Part shown: positions 11,008 to 21,439 of the stretch, in pieces
Layout of the letters: each line of letters opens with the position of its first letter
How positions within the stretch are numbered: the stretch's first letter is position 1
NCBI RefSeq assembly: GCF_029962835.1
Contig: NC_080578.1
Location: 101,969,759-102,033,758, forward strand
Reading direction: 5' to 3'
Source of the DNA: Magnolia sinica
Taxonomy: Eukaryota; Streptophyta; Magnoliopsida; Magnoliales; Magnoliaceae
Length of the DNA: 64,000 nucleotides
Translations under genes and position numbers: made by a program
The notes under the pieces: generated by a model
Told to the model about the DNA's origin: nothing
Database searches by the model: none
What the model saw: only the letters and a program-made list of their open reading frames with translations

Positions 11008-12004
11008 TGTATCTACCGTTTAAATAAGGTAAGGTTTTTTGCCTCATGAATGGTGTGGATTTACACATTAAACATGGTGAGACCCACCAAGCCTGATGCC
11101 TTACACAGCTGCCTAAAACAGGTGTCAGAGACAATTCCAAGCCTAAAGTCACAGTACTAAAAAGCATTCAATTTGTGGTCTTCAAGTGAACCGTAAAACG
11201 AGAAAAATTTTAACGGTTGCCACTTGCCATTTGAAGGGGCTTAAGGACAGTGAAAATGGATGGATATGATTTTCCGATTGATTGACGGTTGCAGGTGTTA
11301 ATGGTTTTCTGGCGATGGGCCATCTAATAGCAGAGGGTCTGCTTATGCACGGGTGCAACTTGACTTGGGGCTCAACCTAGGCTAGCCAAACCTTTGGCCT
11401 GTTCGGTCCATGGGATTAAATGGTATGGAATTGCATTGGATAGGATTAACACCGCAATTACATAATAATTGTGTCCGGAAATAGTATGGTATTTTAGCCG
11501 TCCAATTCCTAAGTTTGGATCAAATTCTTCCTCTAGAAAAACACAGCAATAAGTTAAATTCATGTTTGATGGATTATAAAATTATAATTAATGGATCAGA
11601 TTCACAATTGATGTGGGTCACTTATATATGTATATAACTTAAATGTCACTTATAAAATATGCACGTAGATGAACGGCATGGATAAAACATGTGTTAGTGT
11701 AGGGCCCATAAATGTAGTTGATGTAGAGCGGGTCATAGACAGTTTCATTACCAAGGCGGATCAAAAAAGGTCCGATGGACGACAAAAGTGATTCAGACTA
11801 TCAAACTTCAGATCAGCATATCTCGCGAATTTATTTAAAGCATGTGTTCTACTATTTACTACACTAATTATGGCTAAATATACAATAATTACTTTTGGCT
11901 GAGGTGTGGATTGGAGATGGAATTACCCAATCAAGGTACACTCACACTAACACAGTGTCAGTGTAATTGGTAGATCTCATTGGGATAATCCGGACCATCT
12001 AATC
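11008..12004. other. Non-coding region with a degenerate MITE
   Basis: No gene is visible. From about 11395 the sequence (GGCCTGTTCGG, then TATGGTATTTTAGCCGTCCAAT) resembles the copy at about 48018-48290, so both are likely members of one MITE family; the far end of this copy is unclear. The last five bases (12000-12004, TAATC) are the left target duplication of the LTR element that follows. Confidence 0.45.
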
Positions 12005-12960
12005 TGTTGATGCTGAAATCTGAACGTTCCTGCAAGACCGCTACAAACCTGCAAAAGCAAAAAACAAATGAGAACTTGGCTACAACAAGGGACCATTCGA
12101 TGCCAAAGTTAGGGTAGAGAATATGGGTCTAGTTGAACTTAGGGTTTTGGTGTCAGAATGTGCGTAACTTTCACCATAAATGAGGCTCTTATCTGTAGCC
12201 TTTTGGTAGTGGTGAGGTATATGACAATGCCTCTGTATATTAGATGCATATTGTGAAAGAGATCCCCCAACGCGTCATGGTTATCTTCCCAAGATCTTTA
12301 GCAAATATCTTAGAGAATGATACGATCTCCAAGTGGTCAGGATCCGAGGAGATCTGGGTAGATGGCCGAGGCCGACCTCAAGGTTGGCTAGGCCGAGGTC
12401 TTATAGACCGAGCTGAACTGTTGATCGTTGTCGAGGCCTTTCTTTGAGGCAAGTCGAGGTGATACTCATAATCGCTCGCTGGTCGCAATAGTAAGTCAGT
12501 CAGAGCAAAGGTCGCAGTTTGTCGGTAGATGCTTATTCATAGAGGTCGTGCTCGGCATTCAGGGTCGAGCTGTTATCCGACCTCCTTAACTTATGCTCTA
12601 TATTCTCTCTGATTTTGGTTGCCCTGTTCAATCCATTTTCACCCATAAACAGTAGCCCCTTACTTCCAAGCACTTCGTAAGCTCAGGAAGTATGTCCCTG
12701 TGAACTGATACTTACACAATGTCTCGTACCGGAGAAGTCGGTATCCGAGGTTGAAGTTAGTACCCGAGGCCGAGATCGGTATCCAAGGTCGAGGTTGGTA
12801 CCTGAGGCCGAGGTCAATATTCAAAGCTGACATCCAAACTTATTGGTCGGTACCAAAGGTCTGGGTGATTTTCCAACCCTCAAGCAATACATAGTCATCG
12901 AATCTCGATGCTCGGCTCATCTGTCTCATACATTTATTTAACTCCATTTTACTCATAACA
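12005..12960 (-). repeat. 3' LTR of the Tat/Retand-like element
   Basis: 956 bp, similar throughout to 15324-16277 with scattered substitutions and small indels. Its plus-strand right end, CTCATAACA, abuts a purine-rich tract on the minus strand (AGGTATAGGGGCTAT, about 12961-12975) in the polypurine-tract position. A similar purine tract plus TGTT start occurs inside the LTR near 12650-12665. Confidence 0.88.
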
Positions 12961-13099
12961 ATAGCCCCTATACCTCTGAGCTCTATACTTTATAAGCTCA
13001 GGAAGTAACTTTTGAACTAATGTAAGAGAAAGTCAGCTTGTTTTATATATTTTTCTTGATTTTGTTGCATTTATGTGTGAGTGGTTGTGTATGATGACT

Positions 13100-13185
13100 A
13101 AGTAGATATCGAGCATGTAGGGTTTTAGTCGATAGCCGAGCATGTAGATTTACAGTCGATAGTCGAGCATGTAGTGATATATCGT
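13100..13185. repeat. Short tandem GTCGATAG(C/T)CGAGCATGTAG units
   Basis: Copies near 13128-13147 and 13156-13174, with a diverged one near 13108-13121, are spaced roughly 25-28 bp apart. They lie between the 3' LTR and the hairpin array. Confidence 0.6.
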
Positions 13186-13237
13186 GCACGGTAGAATCAA
13201 TAGGTCGATCAATAGTAGTAGATTGAGCACTCAATAG

Positions 13238-13720
13238 AAGGACTTTCTTCCCTTAAATTGAGGGAAGTCCTTATGGTCAATCGTACAACTCGGATAGTCA
13301 AAATTTGAAAGAAACTCTTCACCTGGCCTAGGGAAGTTCTTTCATTTTATAATTCGTCGATCAATAGAAAACACGGCGGTAGTATCACTTGCACCTTCTT
13401 CTCTTCTAGAAAGGGAGGTCGCGCTTAGTCGGTCGATGTAAAACTAGTAAGCGGGACTTTTTTCCCTTTAATTGAGAGAAGTCCCAGTAGCTCGGATAGT
13501 CAGTATATTTAAAAGTAGTTCTCTTCCCCTGACTGGGAGAATTTCTTTTTTTCTAGAAATCGTCGAATGGTAGAAAGCGCAACGGTAGTGTCACGAGCAC
13601 CTTTTTCCTTTTTAGAAAGGAAGGCTACTCACAGTCAGACATGTACATAAAAACGGTAGATAAAACAGTAGAAATAAAGGGGAGAACCTTATTCCATTTA
13701 ATTGAAGGAGGTTTCTCATA
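13238..13720. repeat. Tandem array of about 220-bp units, each with several hairpins
   Basis: Unit starts at 13238, 13453 and 13682 share a foldback (for example AAGGACTTTCTTCCCT facing AGGGAAGTCCTT). Units 1 and 2 also have a second foldback (13310-13345, 13520-13552) and a third (13398-13425, 13598-13627) followed by AGTCGGTCG/AGTCAGACATG. The third unit is incomplete. The array sits between gag and the 3' LTR, a region known to carry tandem repeats in Tat/Ogre elements. Confidence 0.7.
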
Positions 13721-14089
13721 GTCGAACACGAGTAACTTCTACTAAGATAATCAATAGAGCACAATCGTTTCAATGGGTGAGGTAAGAGCTTATCCTCTAT
13801 GTCTTCTAGTCGATACGTCCCTCACAACGCCTCCATGTATTCTAGCTGATACGTCCCTTAGTACCTGATGTCAAGGTTGGGGTTAGCCGATGAGCCTTAT
13901 TACCGAGTTTGGTTGACTGGTTCAATTTGATCATCAAGTTTCTTTATTCAGCTCAGCTCCTTAAGTACTTGTTCTGGCTTAATGTTCAAAAGAGTGTACC
14001 GATGAAAGTGACTTTTGGATGTCAGTTGGTATGCTGGCTTCGATTTTAATAATCCTCATTCTTTCTTTCGGCGTTAGTGGTAAGTAGCT

Positions 14090-14952
14090 CCCCTATTTTC
14101 CCTCGCATCCTATCCTTAGTCGAGTTGTTTTTTCCTCAAGTAGTTCTTCGTGAACTAAAAAACTCATCGGCATTGGAATATTTTTTAGCATAGTTAAGTA
14201 GGTCAGCGAGGGTAGTCGAGGGTAGTCGGGGGGTTCTTACTAATAGAGAAGAGGAACTTTCATTGTTTAAGGCCGGCTACCATGGCGGTCAGAGTTATCT
14301 GGTAGGAGTAATCGCTGACCTGCACTACTTTTGGGTTGAAGGGAATGATGTAGTTTTTTAACAGTTCTTCTTCCTTTTGAGTAACAACGAGGACATGAGT
14401 CGTTGGTTTCCTTCTATCTTTTCCGCTAATGAACTAAATAATAAAGGCTTCGCTGAGCTGTGTGAAGAACTGATAGATCTTGGCTTCAACTGCCTATACC
14501 ACTTCCACGTTGCTCCTGACAAGGTTAAGGAAAATGCTCGGCACATTACCGAACTAGTCGTACCATGTAGTTTCATCCATGCCCTGAAGGATTCTAGATG
14601 CTTGGCTGGGTCTCCAGTCCTGGAATAAGGGGTGATCGGCAACATCCAGAATCTCGATGGAAGTAGAGATGCCATAATGTCGTCAGTGAATGACGACTCT
14701 ATCTCTCCCAACATAGCTTCCACTGAGGTTGGGACCCGAGCTCGATATGCTTGTCAAATGTCGTTGATCTAACCTCGTATCTCTCTGAGCTCGGCCTCCC
14801 AAGTAACCCATCCATCTCATTGGGAGCTTTCTCGTGCCTTTTATTCTCCAGCGTGTGGCACAGGTTGGAATTGGTGAGCACTGTAGTTCCCGTAGTGTGG
14901 CTGGGTGCTCGGTCATGCTGTCCAGGCTGCTGCCTAGCTTCATGTGAGTCAT
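14090..14952 (-). pseudogene. gag remnant of the Tat/Retand-like element
   Basis: The minus-strand frame from 14723 to 14358 carries a recognisable Ty3/gypsy retrotrans-gag core: TGDPAKHLESFRAWMKLHG, then MCRAFSLTLSGATWKWYRQL and KPRSISS. Just downstream the frame shifts, and diverged gag sequence (AEKIEGNQRLMSSLLLK, then a frame reading KDYIIRFN) continues to about 14100. Upstream frames (14952-14683) are broken. In the family this protein forms the particle core. Frameshifts and stops make this copy non-functional. Confidence 0.8.
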
Positions 14953-15323
14953 GGGTAACTTGCAGAGGTCAAGATTGCTTAGTAGCTACGACTGCTTCGG
15001 CTCCATGGTCAGATGGCGAGTTCTGCCTCTCCAGTATTTGCATGATGCAATTAATGTTGTCGGTCAAAGCCTCGACCTAATTTTCCTAGGAGATTAGTCG
15101 ACCTCCCCTATTGTGGGACCTATGTACAGGAGCTGCAGGGGCAGAGTCAGCCTAGTGTTGCGAAGGCAAATCTTGATGGTCTACAGACTAATTCGCTGAC
15201 GTGGGAGCAGTTGTAGTGATAACAGCCAAAGCTCACTTCCTCCCTTTCGTCATAGTTGATCCATTGTAGACAATAGGTGAGATGGGAATGACTTTGATGT
15301 CGATTCCCATAGACGACACCAAC

Positions 15324-16277
15324 TGTTGAAGCTGATATATGGACGTCCCCGCTAGACTGTTGCGGACCTGTAAAAGAAAAGAACAAATGAGACCCTTGCT
15401 ACAGCAGGGGACCCTCTGATACCAAAGTTAAGGGTAGAGAATCTTGGTCTATTGAACTTAGGGTTTTTGGTGCCATAATATGTGTGTACCTTTCACTATA
15501 GATGAAGATCTTATTTATAGCCTTTTGGTGGTGGTGACGTACATGGCAACGCCTCTATATAGTAGATGCATATTGCGGAAGATATCTCCCTTCGGATGTG
15601 TCATGGTTATCTTCTCAAGATCTTCGGCAAAGATCTTGGAGAATGATATAATCTAAAAAATGGTCGGTATTCGAGGAGATCTGGATAGATGGTCGAGTCA
15701 ACTGGGGCGCGGTCTTACAAACTGAGCTAAATTGTTGATCGTGGTCAAGGCCTTTCTTTGACGCAGGTCAAGGTGATACTCATAGTCGCTCGCTGGTCGC
15801 GACAGTAAGTCAATCATAGTAGAGGTCGCGGTTTGTTGGTAGATGCTTGAGCCATTCGTAGAGGTTGTGCTTAACATTCAGAGTCGGGCTCTTATCCGAC
15901 CTCCTTAACTTATGCTCTGTTTTCTCTCTAATATTGGTTGCCCTAGTCAGTCCATTTTCACCCATAACAGTAGCCCCCTAATTTTAAACGCTTTATAGGC
16001 TCAGGAAGTAAGTCAGTGTGGACTGATACTTACACAATGCCTCGCGCCGGAGAGCTCAGTGTCTAAGGTCGAGGTTGGTATTTGATGCCGATGTCAGTAT
16101 CCAAGGTTGAGGTTGGTACCCGAGGGCGATGTCGGTATCCAAGGCCAACCTCCAAACTTATTAGTCGGCACTAAAGGTTGGAGTGATTTTCCAGCCCTCA
16201 AGCAATATATAGTCATTGAGTCCGCTGTTTGGCTCATCTGTCTCATACATTTGTTTAGCTCCATTTTACCCATAACA
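15324..16277 (-). repeat. 5' LTR of the Tat/Retand-like element
   Basis: 954 bp, the partner of 12005-12960. The minus strand starts TGTTATGGGTAAAATGG at 16277. An internal block near 15965-15980 reads AGGGGGCTACTGTTATGGGTG on the minus strand split over that site, which looks like a polypurine tract followed by a second LTR start. Confidence 0.88.
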
Positions 16278-16282
16278 TAATC

Positions 16283-17874
16283 AATGGTCCATAAAAAACT
16301 AGTTCATGCAGTTAGCATCATCAAGTTGATATAATACTCAAATCACGGCCACCAAATTTTGAAAATGGAAATAAGTAAATTTTAGAAAATATAATTATTA
16401 TATTCGTTACTTCTTTTACCATGTTAAAGGATAAAACAAACAGGCCCTAATCTACTTACCTAATAATAATATAACTTGCAAAATATAGCAAAAATGCCAA
16501 AATCTTTTTAAATTCATAAACCACTCATAGATTGTAAGTTGCTTAAGATAAGCTACTTATTCCACAGGTAGCTTATCTTAGTTTTTGCTTATTAAGAAGA
16601 TAAATATATTTAACAAACAACATAACTATCATCTTCTCTTCTCTTTAGTCTCTCTTGATATCTCTCTCTAGGATTTTATGAAAAGTAGAAAAGGACAATT
16701 TTTTTTTTTTTTTTTATAACTAAAGTGATGAAGTAGTTATAAGTAAAAAGGTTGCTTATAACTGATCATAAACCAAACTTATTTGAAATAAAGTCACTTA
16801 TCCACAACTATAAGTAGGAAAAGTAACTTATTTTGTGGTATCCAAATCAGCCATTAGAATCCTAAAACTGATAAAAATGAAACTTAATAAAAATAAATTA
16901 GATTAAAATGTATTTTTTTATTCTAAAACAAATATTATTTTTTCTAAAAAATTCTCTCTAACTTTCCAACTGTATATTATATTATTGGCAAAAATTCAAT
17001 AACCTTTTGGAAAGCTATTACCGTTGAAAATAATGGTTTGCATTGGCAATTTTTACCCTAGATCATACTTTTGGTCAGTTGCTATGGATCCTGATCGTCT
17101 TGATGTCTGCAGCCTGTTTCACATCAAGATCCTAACCATCCCAACGCATGGACGGTTACTGATATAAAAGTTAGCTATCTAATGGATGAAACCGTATGGT
17201 GAGATGGTCTGATCAAATGTTGCTTTGCAGACTCGCACGGCTACAATCTTCATTACCTTTGTGGTGGGCCATCACCATAGTTTAGACTATCATGTGAATT
17301 AGCCACACCCCACTAAATCACAGCAACTCATCCATATACATTAGCCACAGGCCACACATATCCCAACCATCCAATTGGAAGCCATCTGATAAAATGCTTC
17401 AAAGGGGAAATGGACGGTGATCCATGTTCAACCGACAACATCAGATGGCTTGGATTATCCCATCAGTTTGATTCTCTCCACTTTTACAGTTTGGTCATGG
17501 TTTGGATACTCTCCATTGACAAGCGTGTATGCCACTTGTCCGGTGGACGGTGGATGAGATGCTGTTAAGGGTGGCAATGGGTAGGATTGGTCCACATGTC
17601 CATTACTGTGTTCCTTTGGCCGGTCCATCTGATGGACGATTTAAGCTAACCTTAGCTGATTTTACTCACTCGTTGACTTTGGATGAAATTTCTCTAACCT
17701 GGGATCCACCATATTCTGACACGTGTCCCCTCCTCTCTACATTTACTTTTACACCGACACCATAAATATCCGTGGACCAAGATCCACCACTGGTATTCTG
17801 ACACGTGTCCCCTCCTCCCCACGTTTAATTTTACAGGCCAGCATGACGTACACTTGATAGCCGGCACAAAACTC
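16283..17874. other. Non-coding AT-rich region with small repeats
   Basis: No gene. There is a foldback at about 16542-16580 (AAGATAAGCTACT facing AGGTAGCTTATCTT), a T-run near 16700, and from 17702 two similar stretches 82 bp apart that share TATTCTGACACGTGTCCCCT. The short ORF at 17529-17765 has no recognisable features, and the tandem repeat overlaps it, so I do not call it a gene. Confidence 0.5.
17702..17836. repeat. 82-bp spaced duplication containing ACACGTGTCC
   Basis: GATCCACCA...TATTCTGACACGTGTCCCCTCCTC occurs at about 17703-17735 and about 17781-17814, each followed by a similar AC(A/G)TTTA(C/A)TTTTAC. The ACACGTGT core is palindromic and G-box-like. Confidence 0.65.
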
Positions 17875-17960
17875 GGAAACGGACTGACTAATGGCTGGTG
17901 GTCGGTGCTACGTGGGACCCACCATGATGTATGTGTTTCATTCATGCCGTTTATCTATTT
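17875..17960. mobile_element. Solo terminus of the 9473-10001 MITE family
   Basis: GGAAACGG at 17875, then CTGGTGGTCGGTGCT and CCACCATGATGTATGTGTTT, match the left end of the MITE at 9473. No opposing terminus of the same family is visible, so this is a truncated copy. Confidence 0.6.
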
Positions 17961-18022
17961 TTGTAAATCATTTTACAGTACGAGACCAAAACTGACGCAT
18001 ATATATTCGTTGCATGCATTAC

Positions 18023-18546
18023 GGATTGGCTACTGACTGCTTAAGTAGCTATCTTGCTGCTGAGGTGACGTCACTAAGTTCTGTGAGCCCCACCATGATG
18101 TATGTGTTGTATCCACACCATCAATCCATTTGCAGAGACCATTTTAGGGCATTAGCCAAAGAACTTTGCGGGTCCAAAGCTCAAGTGGATCCCATTACAG
18201 AAAACATAGGGATAGTGATGCCCACCGTTGAAACCTTCCTAGGGCCAGCATGATGTTTATTTAAGATTGAGCCTTAAGTTAACACAGACATGGACGAAGG
18301 GAAAGCTCAAATATCAGCTTGATCGAAAACTTGTGGCACCCAAGAAGTTCTTAATGGGAGGGGTTCAATCCCCATTGTTTTCTGTGGTAGGGTCCACTTG
18401 AGATTTGGATCTGCTTCATCCCAAAAATGCTCTCTCCAAATGAATGGATGGTATGGATAAAACACATACATCATGATGGGCCCCACAAAACTTGTTGACG
18501 TAACTTTAGTAGTGAGATAGCTATTGAAGCCATCAATTGCTAATCC
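18023..18546. mobile_element. Foldback / Mutator-like MITE
   Basis: The left end starts GGATTGGCTACTGACTGCTT, and the inverted right end starts GGATTAGCAATTGATGGCTT. Similarity runs inward over about 170 bp with mismatches, including CCACCATGATGTATGTG. No clean target duplication is visible, so it is older than the copy at 9473. Confidence 0.7.
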
Positions 18547-18686
18547 ACATCCAAAAATCAATCGGGCAAGTCAGGTTGGGTGGGACCCGACCCGATTATA
18601 ACACGATGGATTTGGTGGGTCGGGCTCAGCCGTTGTTAACTTTAAGCAGATCTTTGGGTAATGGTTGGACACCAACCCATTTGGAT

Positions 18687-19083
18687 GCGGATTGCGTCCA
18701 ACAAGAAAACGTCCGATCAGAGCTCCTGTGGGTCTCACTGTGATGTATCTGTTTATCTACGTCGTCCATCCATTTTCTCAGATCATTTTACAGTGTGAAC
18801 CCAAAAATGAAGCAGATCCAACGCTCAAGTGGACCACACCAGAGATGACTCTCTCATCTAATGCAACCCACGCTCAGTATTTGGGTGTGGTCCACTTGAG
18901 CGTTGGATTTCCTTCATTTTTGGGCTCGTACCCTAAAATGATATAAGAAAATGGATGGACGGCGTGGATAAACAGATACTTCATTTTTGGGCTCATACCT
19001 TCATAAACAGATACATCACCGTGGGTCCCACAGGATCTCTGGTCGGACGGGTTATTGTCCGGACACAATCCGCTTCCGGGTTG
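18687..19083. mobile_element. Foldback / Mutator-like MITE
   Basis: The left end GCGGATTGCGTCC mirrors the right end GGACACAATCCGC. Both arms share CTGTGGG(T/A)C(T/C)CAC, a TGATGTATCTGTTTAT-like block and GCTCAAGTGGACCACACC, so the element is nearly all stem. A short internal duplication of CTTCATTTTTGGGCTC occurs in the right arm (about 18916 and 18980). No clear target duplication. Confidence 0.7.
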
Positions 19084-20167
19084 GAAGTTGGGATGTAAAA
19101 TCCCAACAGTAGCAATCCCTTGTCTATGATTATTCCGATCTGGGTCCAATAAAAATTGGAAACATTCATCTTGATAAAAGCAAGCCGTGAGATGTGGATG
19201 TTGTGTGGACAGCACAACGGCGAAGATCTTGCCCCTTTGAAAAAAGGTTTGAGACTCAATAGCCATGGAATATAAAGGCCTGGTTGGCTATGGTCTCGAT
19301 GTCGAGCATGCATCAGCCCGAGTCTTGAGCCCATCATGGGTTTGACAAAAAACCTGTGTTCCCAACCTATAGGCAAAAAACATTATGTCGCCCACATATA
19401 AGGTAGGAAGTGCATTTGTTGGCAGGTGTTTCTAACACACAAAGTTGTAAAAAGAGCAACCCGGCAAGTGGTATCAGAGCTTCAATAAGCCCTGAAGGCA
19501 ACCATTACCATGAAGGATGGTGTAAAAAGAACAACCCAACAAGTGGTATCAGAGCTGCAATCAGCCCAAACGGCTAGGCGTTGCTCACTAGCAGGCTGTC
19601 TTATGAATAATCATTCAACCAATGGCTACACCTATGTGAACCAGAGATCTCGAGTGAAGGTGCATCTCAAAACTCTTCAATGATGCGTGGAGAAACTCCA
19701 CCGTATCTATGAATTGCGACAAAGACAGGTGTGGCCGTGTTTCCTCACAAAGACGACATAAAGGATAGAGAGAATCTAAAGGTGGTCTATGGTAAGCTAA
19801 AGATATTGTTCCGAAGGTTGGTGGTGTCGTATTGAGGAAGGAAATTGCACCGTTAAGGCGGTCTCAGTGTTCCATCTAGATGAACTTGTTTAAGGAGCTA
19901 TGTCAACCTGATGATGAGCAATTGCAGCAGTCAATCATTCTGAGCTCGAACAATGAATTCTTGCCCGTTGTGGTGGCCACATGGGCTGGGAAAAAAGATC
20001 AGAAGAAGCATTGGGAGCTCTACTACAAGGGATTGTAATTGAAGGGTTTGAAGAGATTCTTTACTCTAGCAAAGATTGTGAAAAGGTTGATCAAAGTCTA
20101 AATTAAAACCATAGTGATTCGATAAAAAGAATAGAAGTTGTGGTTCTTCTGAAAAAGACTTAAAAGG
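19084..20167. other. Retroelement-like degenerate region with two primer-site copies
   Basis: AAGTGGTATCAGAGCT occurs twice, with TGGTATCAGAGC at 19469-19480 and 19544-19555. This is complementary to the 3' end of plant initiator Met-tRNA and is the usual LTR-retrotransposon primer site. The surrounding 75 bp is duplicated. Following sequence to about 20110 could be a decayed internal region, but no gag or pol motif is clear. Confidence 0.45.
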
Positions 20168-20408
20168 GGCCTGTTTGGGTGCCACAAAAATGAGTTCATT
20201 TCATTTTAGTTAATTGTAATTATGTATTAGAGATCATGGTTGTTGGTTATCAGTATGGTTTTTTTTTTGTTTTTTTTTTCTTTCTCGGCATTATCAAGAT
20301 TGTTTTTAATTCATACCAAAAAGAAATATGATTGAAATATGATCTCTAATGCAATTACAATTAACTGAAATGAGATTAAGTCATTTATAAGTGGCAACCA
20401 AACAGGCC
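20168..20408. mobile_element. Short MITE with GGCCTGTTTGG termini
   Basis: Left GGCCTGTTTGGGTGCCAC pairs with the inverted right end GGCCTGTTTGGTTGCCAC. The match continues inward through TTAGTTAATTGTAATTA, about 70 bp per arm. The target duplication is unclear, so the superfamily (hAT or Harbinger) is not assigned. Confidence 0.75.
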
Positions 20409-21439
20409 ATAAGTGCCGCTATTGTCGTTGTTGTCAAAACAGTCAGATATTACAAATTGAAAATGTTGGTCAAAGAAATGGTACAGCCAATGCGTAAAGT
20501 TGATGTTAGTCAATATTTTGGGTTCACACGGTGGGAAACAAAACCACTGTAACACATTGTATAAAATACTGAAAAAAAAATCATGAAATCGGCCAATTTA
20601 ATGCAATATAAAAATATCATCATATATCTATAGTTTTTTTTTTTTTTTGGTTATTAGCTTACAATGTTTCCAACCAGAATAAATCACGAAAAATCTGAAA
20701 AAGAAAACTCATTCTCTGACCAACCTTTTCTTAAAAATAAAAAATAAAAAATAGTTCCCTTGCTTTTGTGTTTTAACAACTCCATTTGAGTTGTTTCGCA
20801 ACAAAACATGGATTTTAATGGAGAAATTGCAATCATATCAGGATTTCAAGCCAGAACACAAGTATGAGACAACCCATTCTTGTTTGAATTCATTTTTCGC
20901 AACATATTAGGAAAATCAGTTGAAATCCATGATTATGAAAGCCTTTGATGCATTGAAATGGATTTCAACCGATAAATTTGCATTTCAAAGGTGAAAAATG
21001 GAAGAAAATGGGACATCTAAATTTCTTTGGTTCTTACCTTTTAGTTTGTTATATTATAAGAGTAGCCAATATATATATATATATATATTAACCCACTATT
21101 TCCTTAAAGTTTTTGGTTAAGTCTCCTTCACACCATGAAACTTTATTCATCCTTCAAAAAAAAAAAAAAAAAAAACTGAAACTTTATGCTATATAGAAAC
21201 ATTTCCTAATATTTTGTGTGATGGTATAAATCTCAATCTAATATCATTTTAGTCTTGGATCCTTCTTCGAGGGAGGATCCCCTCCAAATGCATGTGATGC
21301 ACTGATTTAGATAATGGTAAATCTCTGGATCTTTTCATTATTCCCTAGCAATTAAATACATAGAAAGGATAATAACAGAAAATAGAAAAATAATAACAAA
21401 AGATAGCATCCTAACAAATAGCGACAACCTAACAATAAA
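20409..21439. other. AT-rich non-coding stretch
   Basis: Poly-T and poly-A runs (about 20634-20649 and 21157-21175) and a TA run (21069-21088). I see no ORF, element border or RNA gene. Confidence 0.5.

Larger units (their letters stand above)
12005..16277 (-). mobile_element. Complete non-autonomous Ty3/gypsy LTR retrotransposon (Tat/Retand-like)
   Basis: A 4.3-kb element flanked by a perfect 5-bp target duplication, TAATC (12000-12004 and 16278-16282). The two directly repeated ends (12005-12960 and 15324-16277) each begin TGTTGA and finish ATAACA on the plus strand, giving the standard TG...CA ends. Gag fragments read on the minus strand, so the element runs right to left. Next to the 5' LTR (15323 downward) the minus strand reads GTTGGTGTCGTCTATGGGAA, a decayed form of the TTGGCGCCGTCTGTGGGAA primer site seen in Tat/Retand elements. 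Only gag remnants and a non-coding tandem array are inside. There is no protease, RT, RNase H or integrase, so it must have been mobilised in trans. Confidence 0.9.

Noticed and set aside
17529-17765. 78-codon ORF
   Set aside because: No homology recognised, and its end is in a duplicated segment.
18665-19376. Overlapping ORFs of about 90-130 codons on both strands
   Set aside because: They arise from the arms of a foldback element, which give similar readings on both strands.
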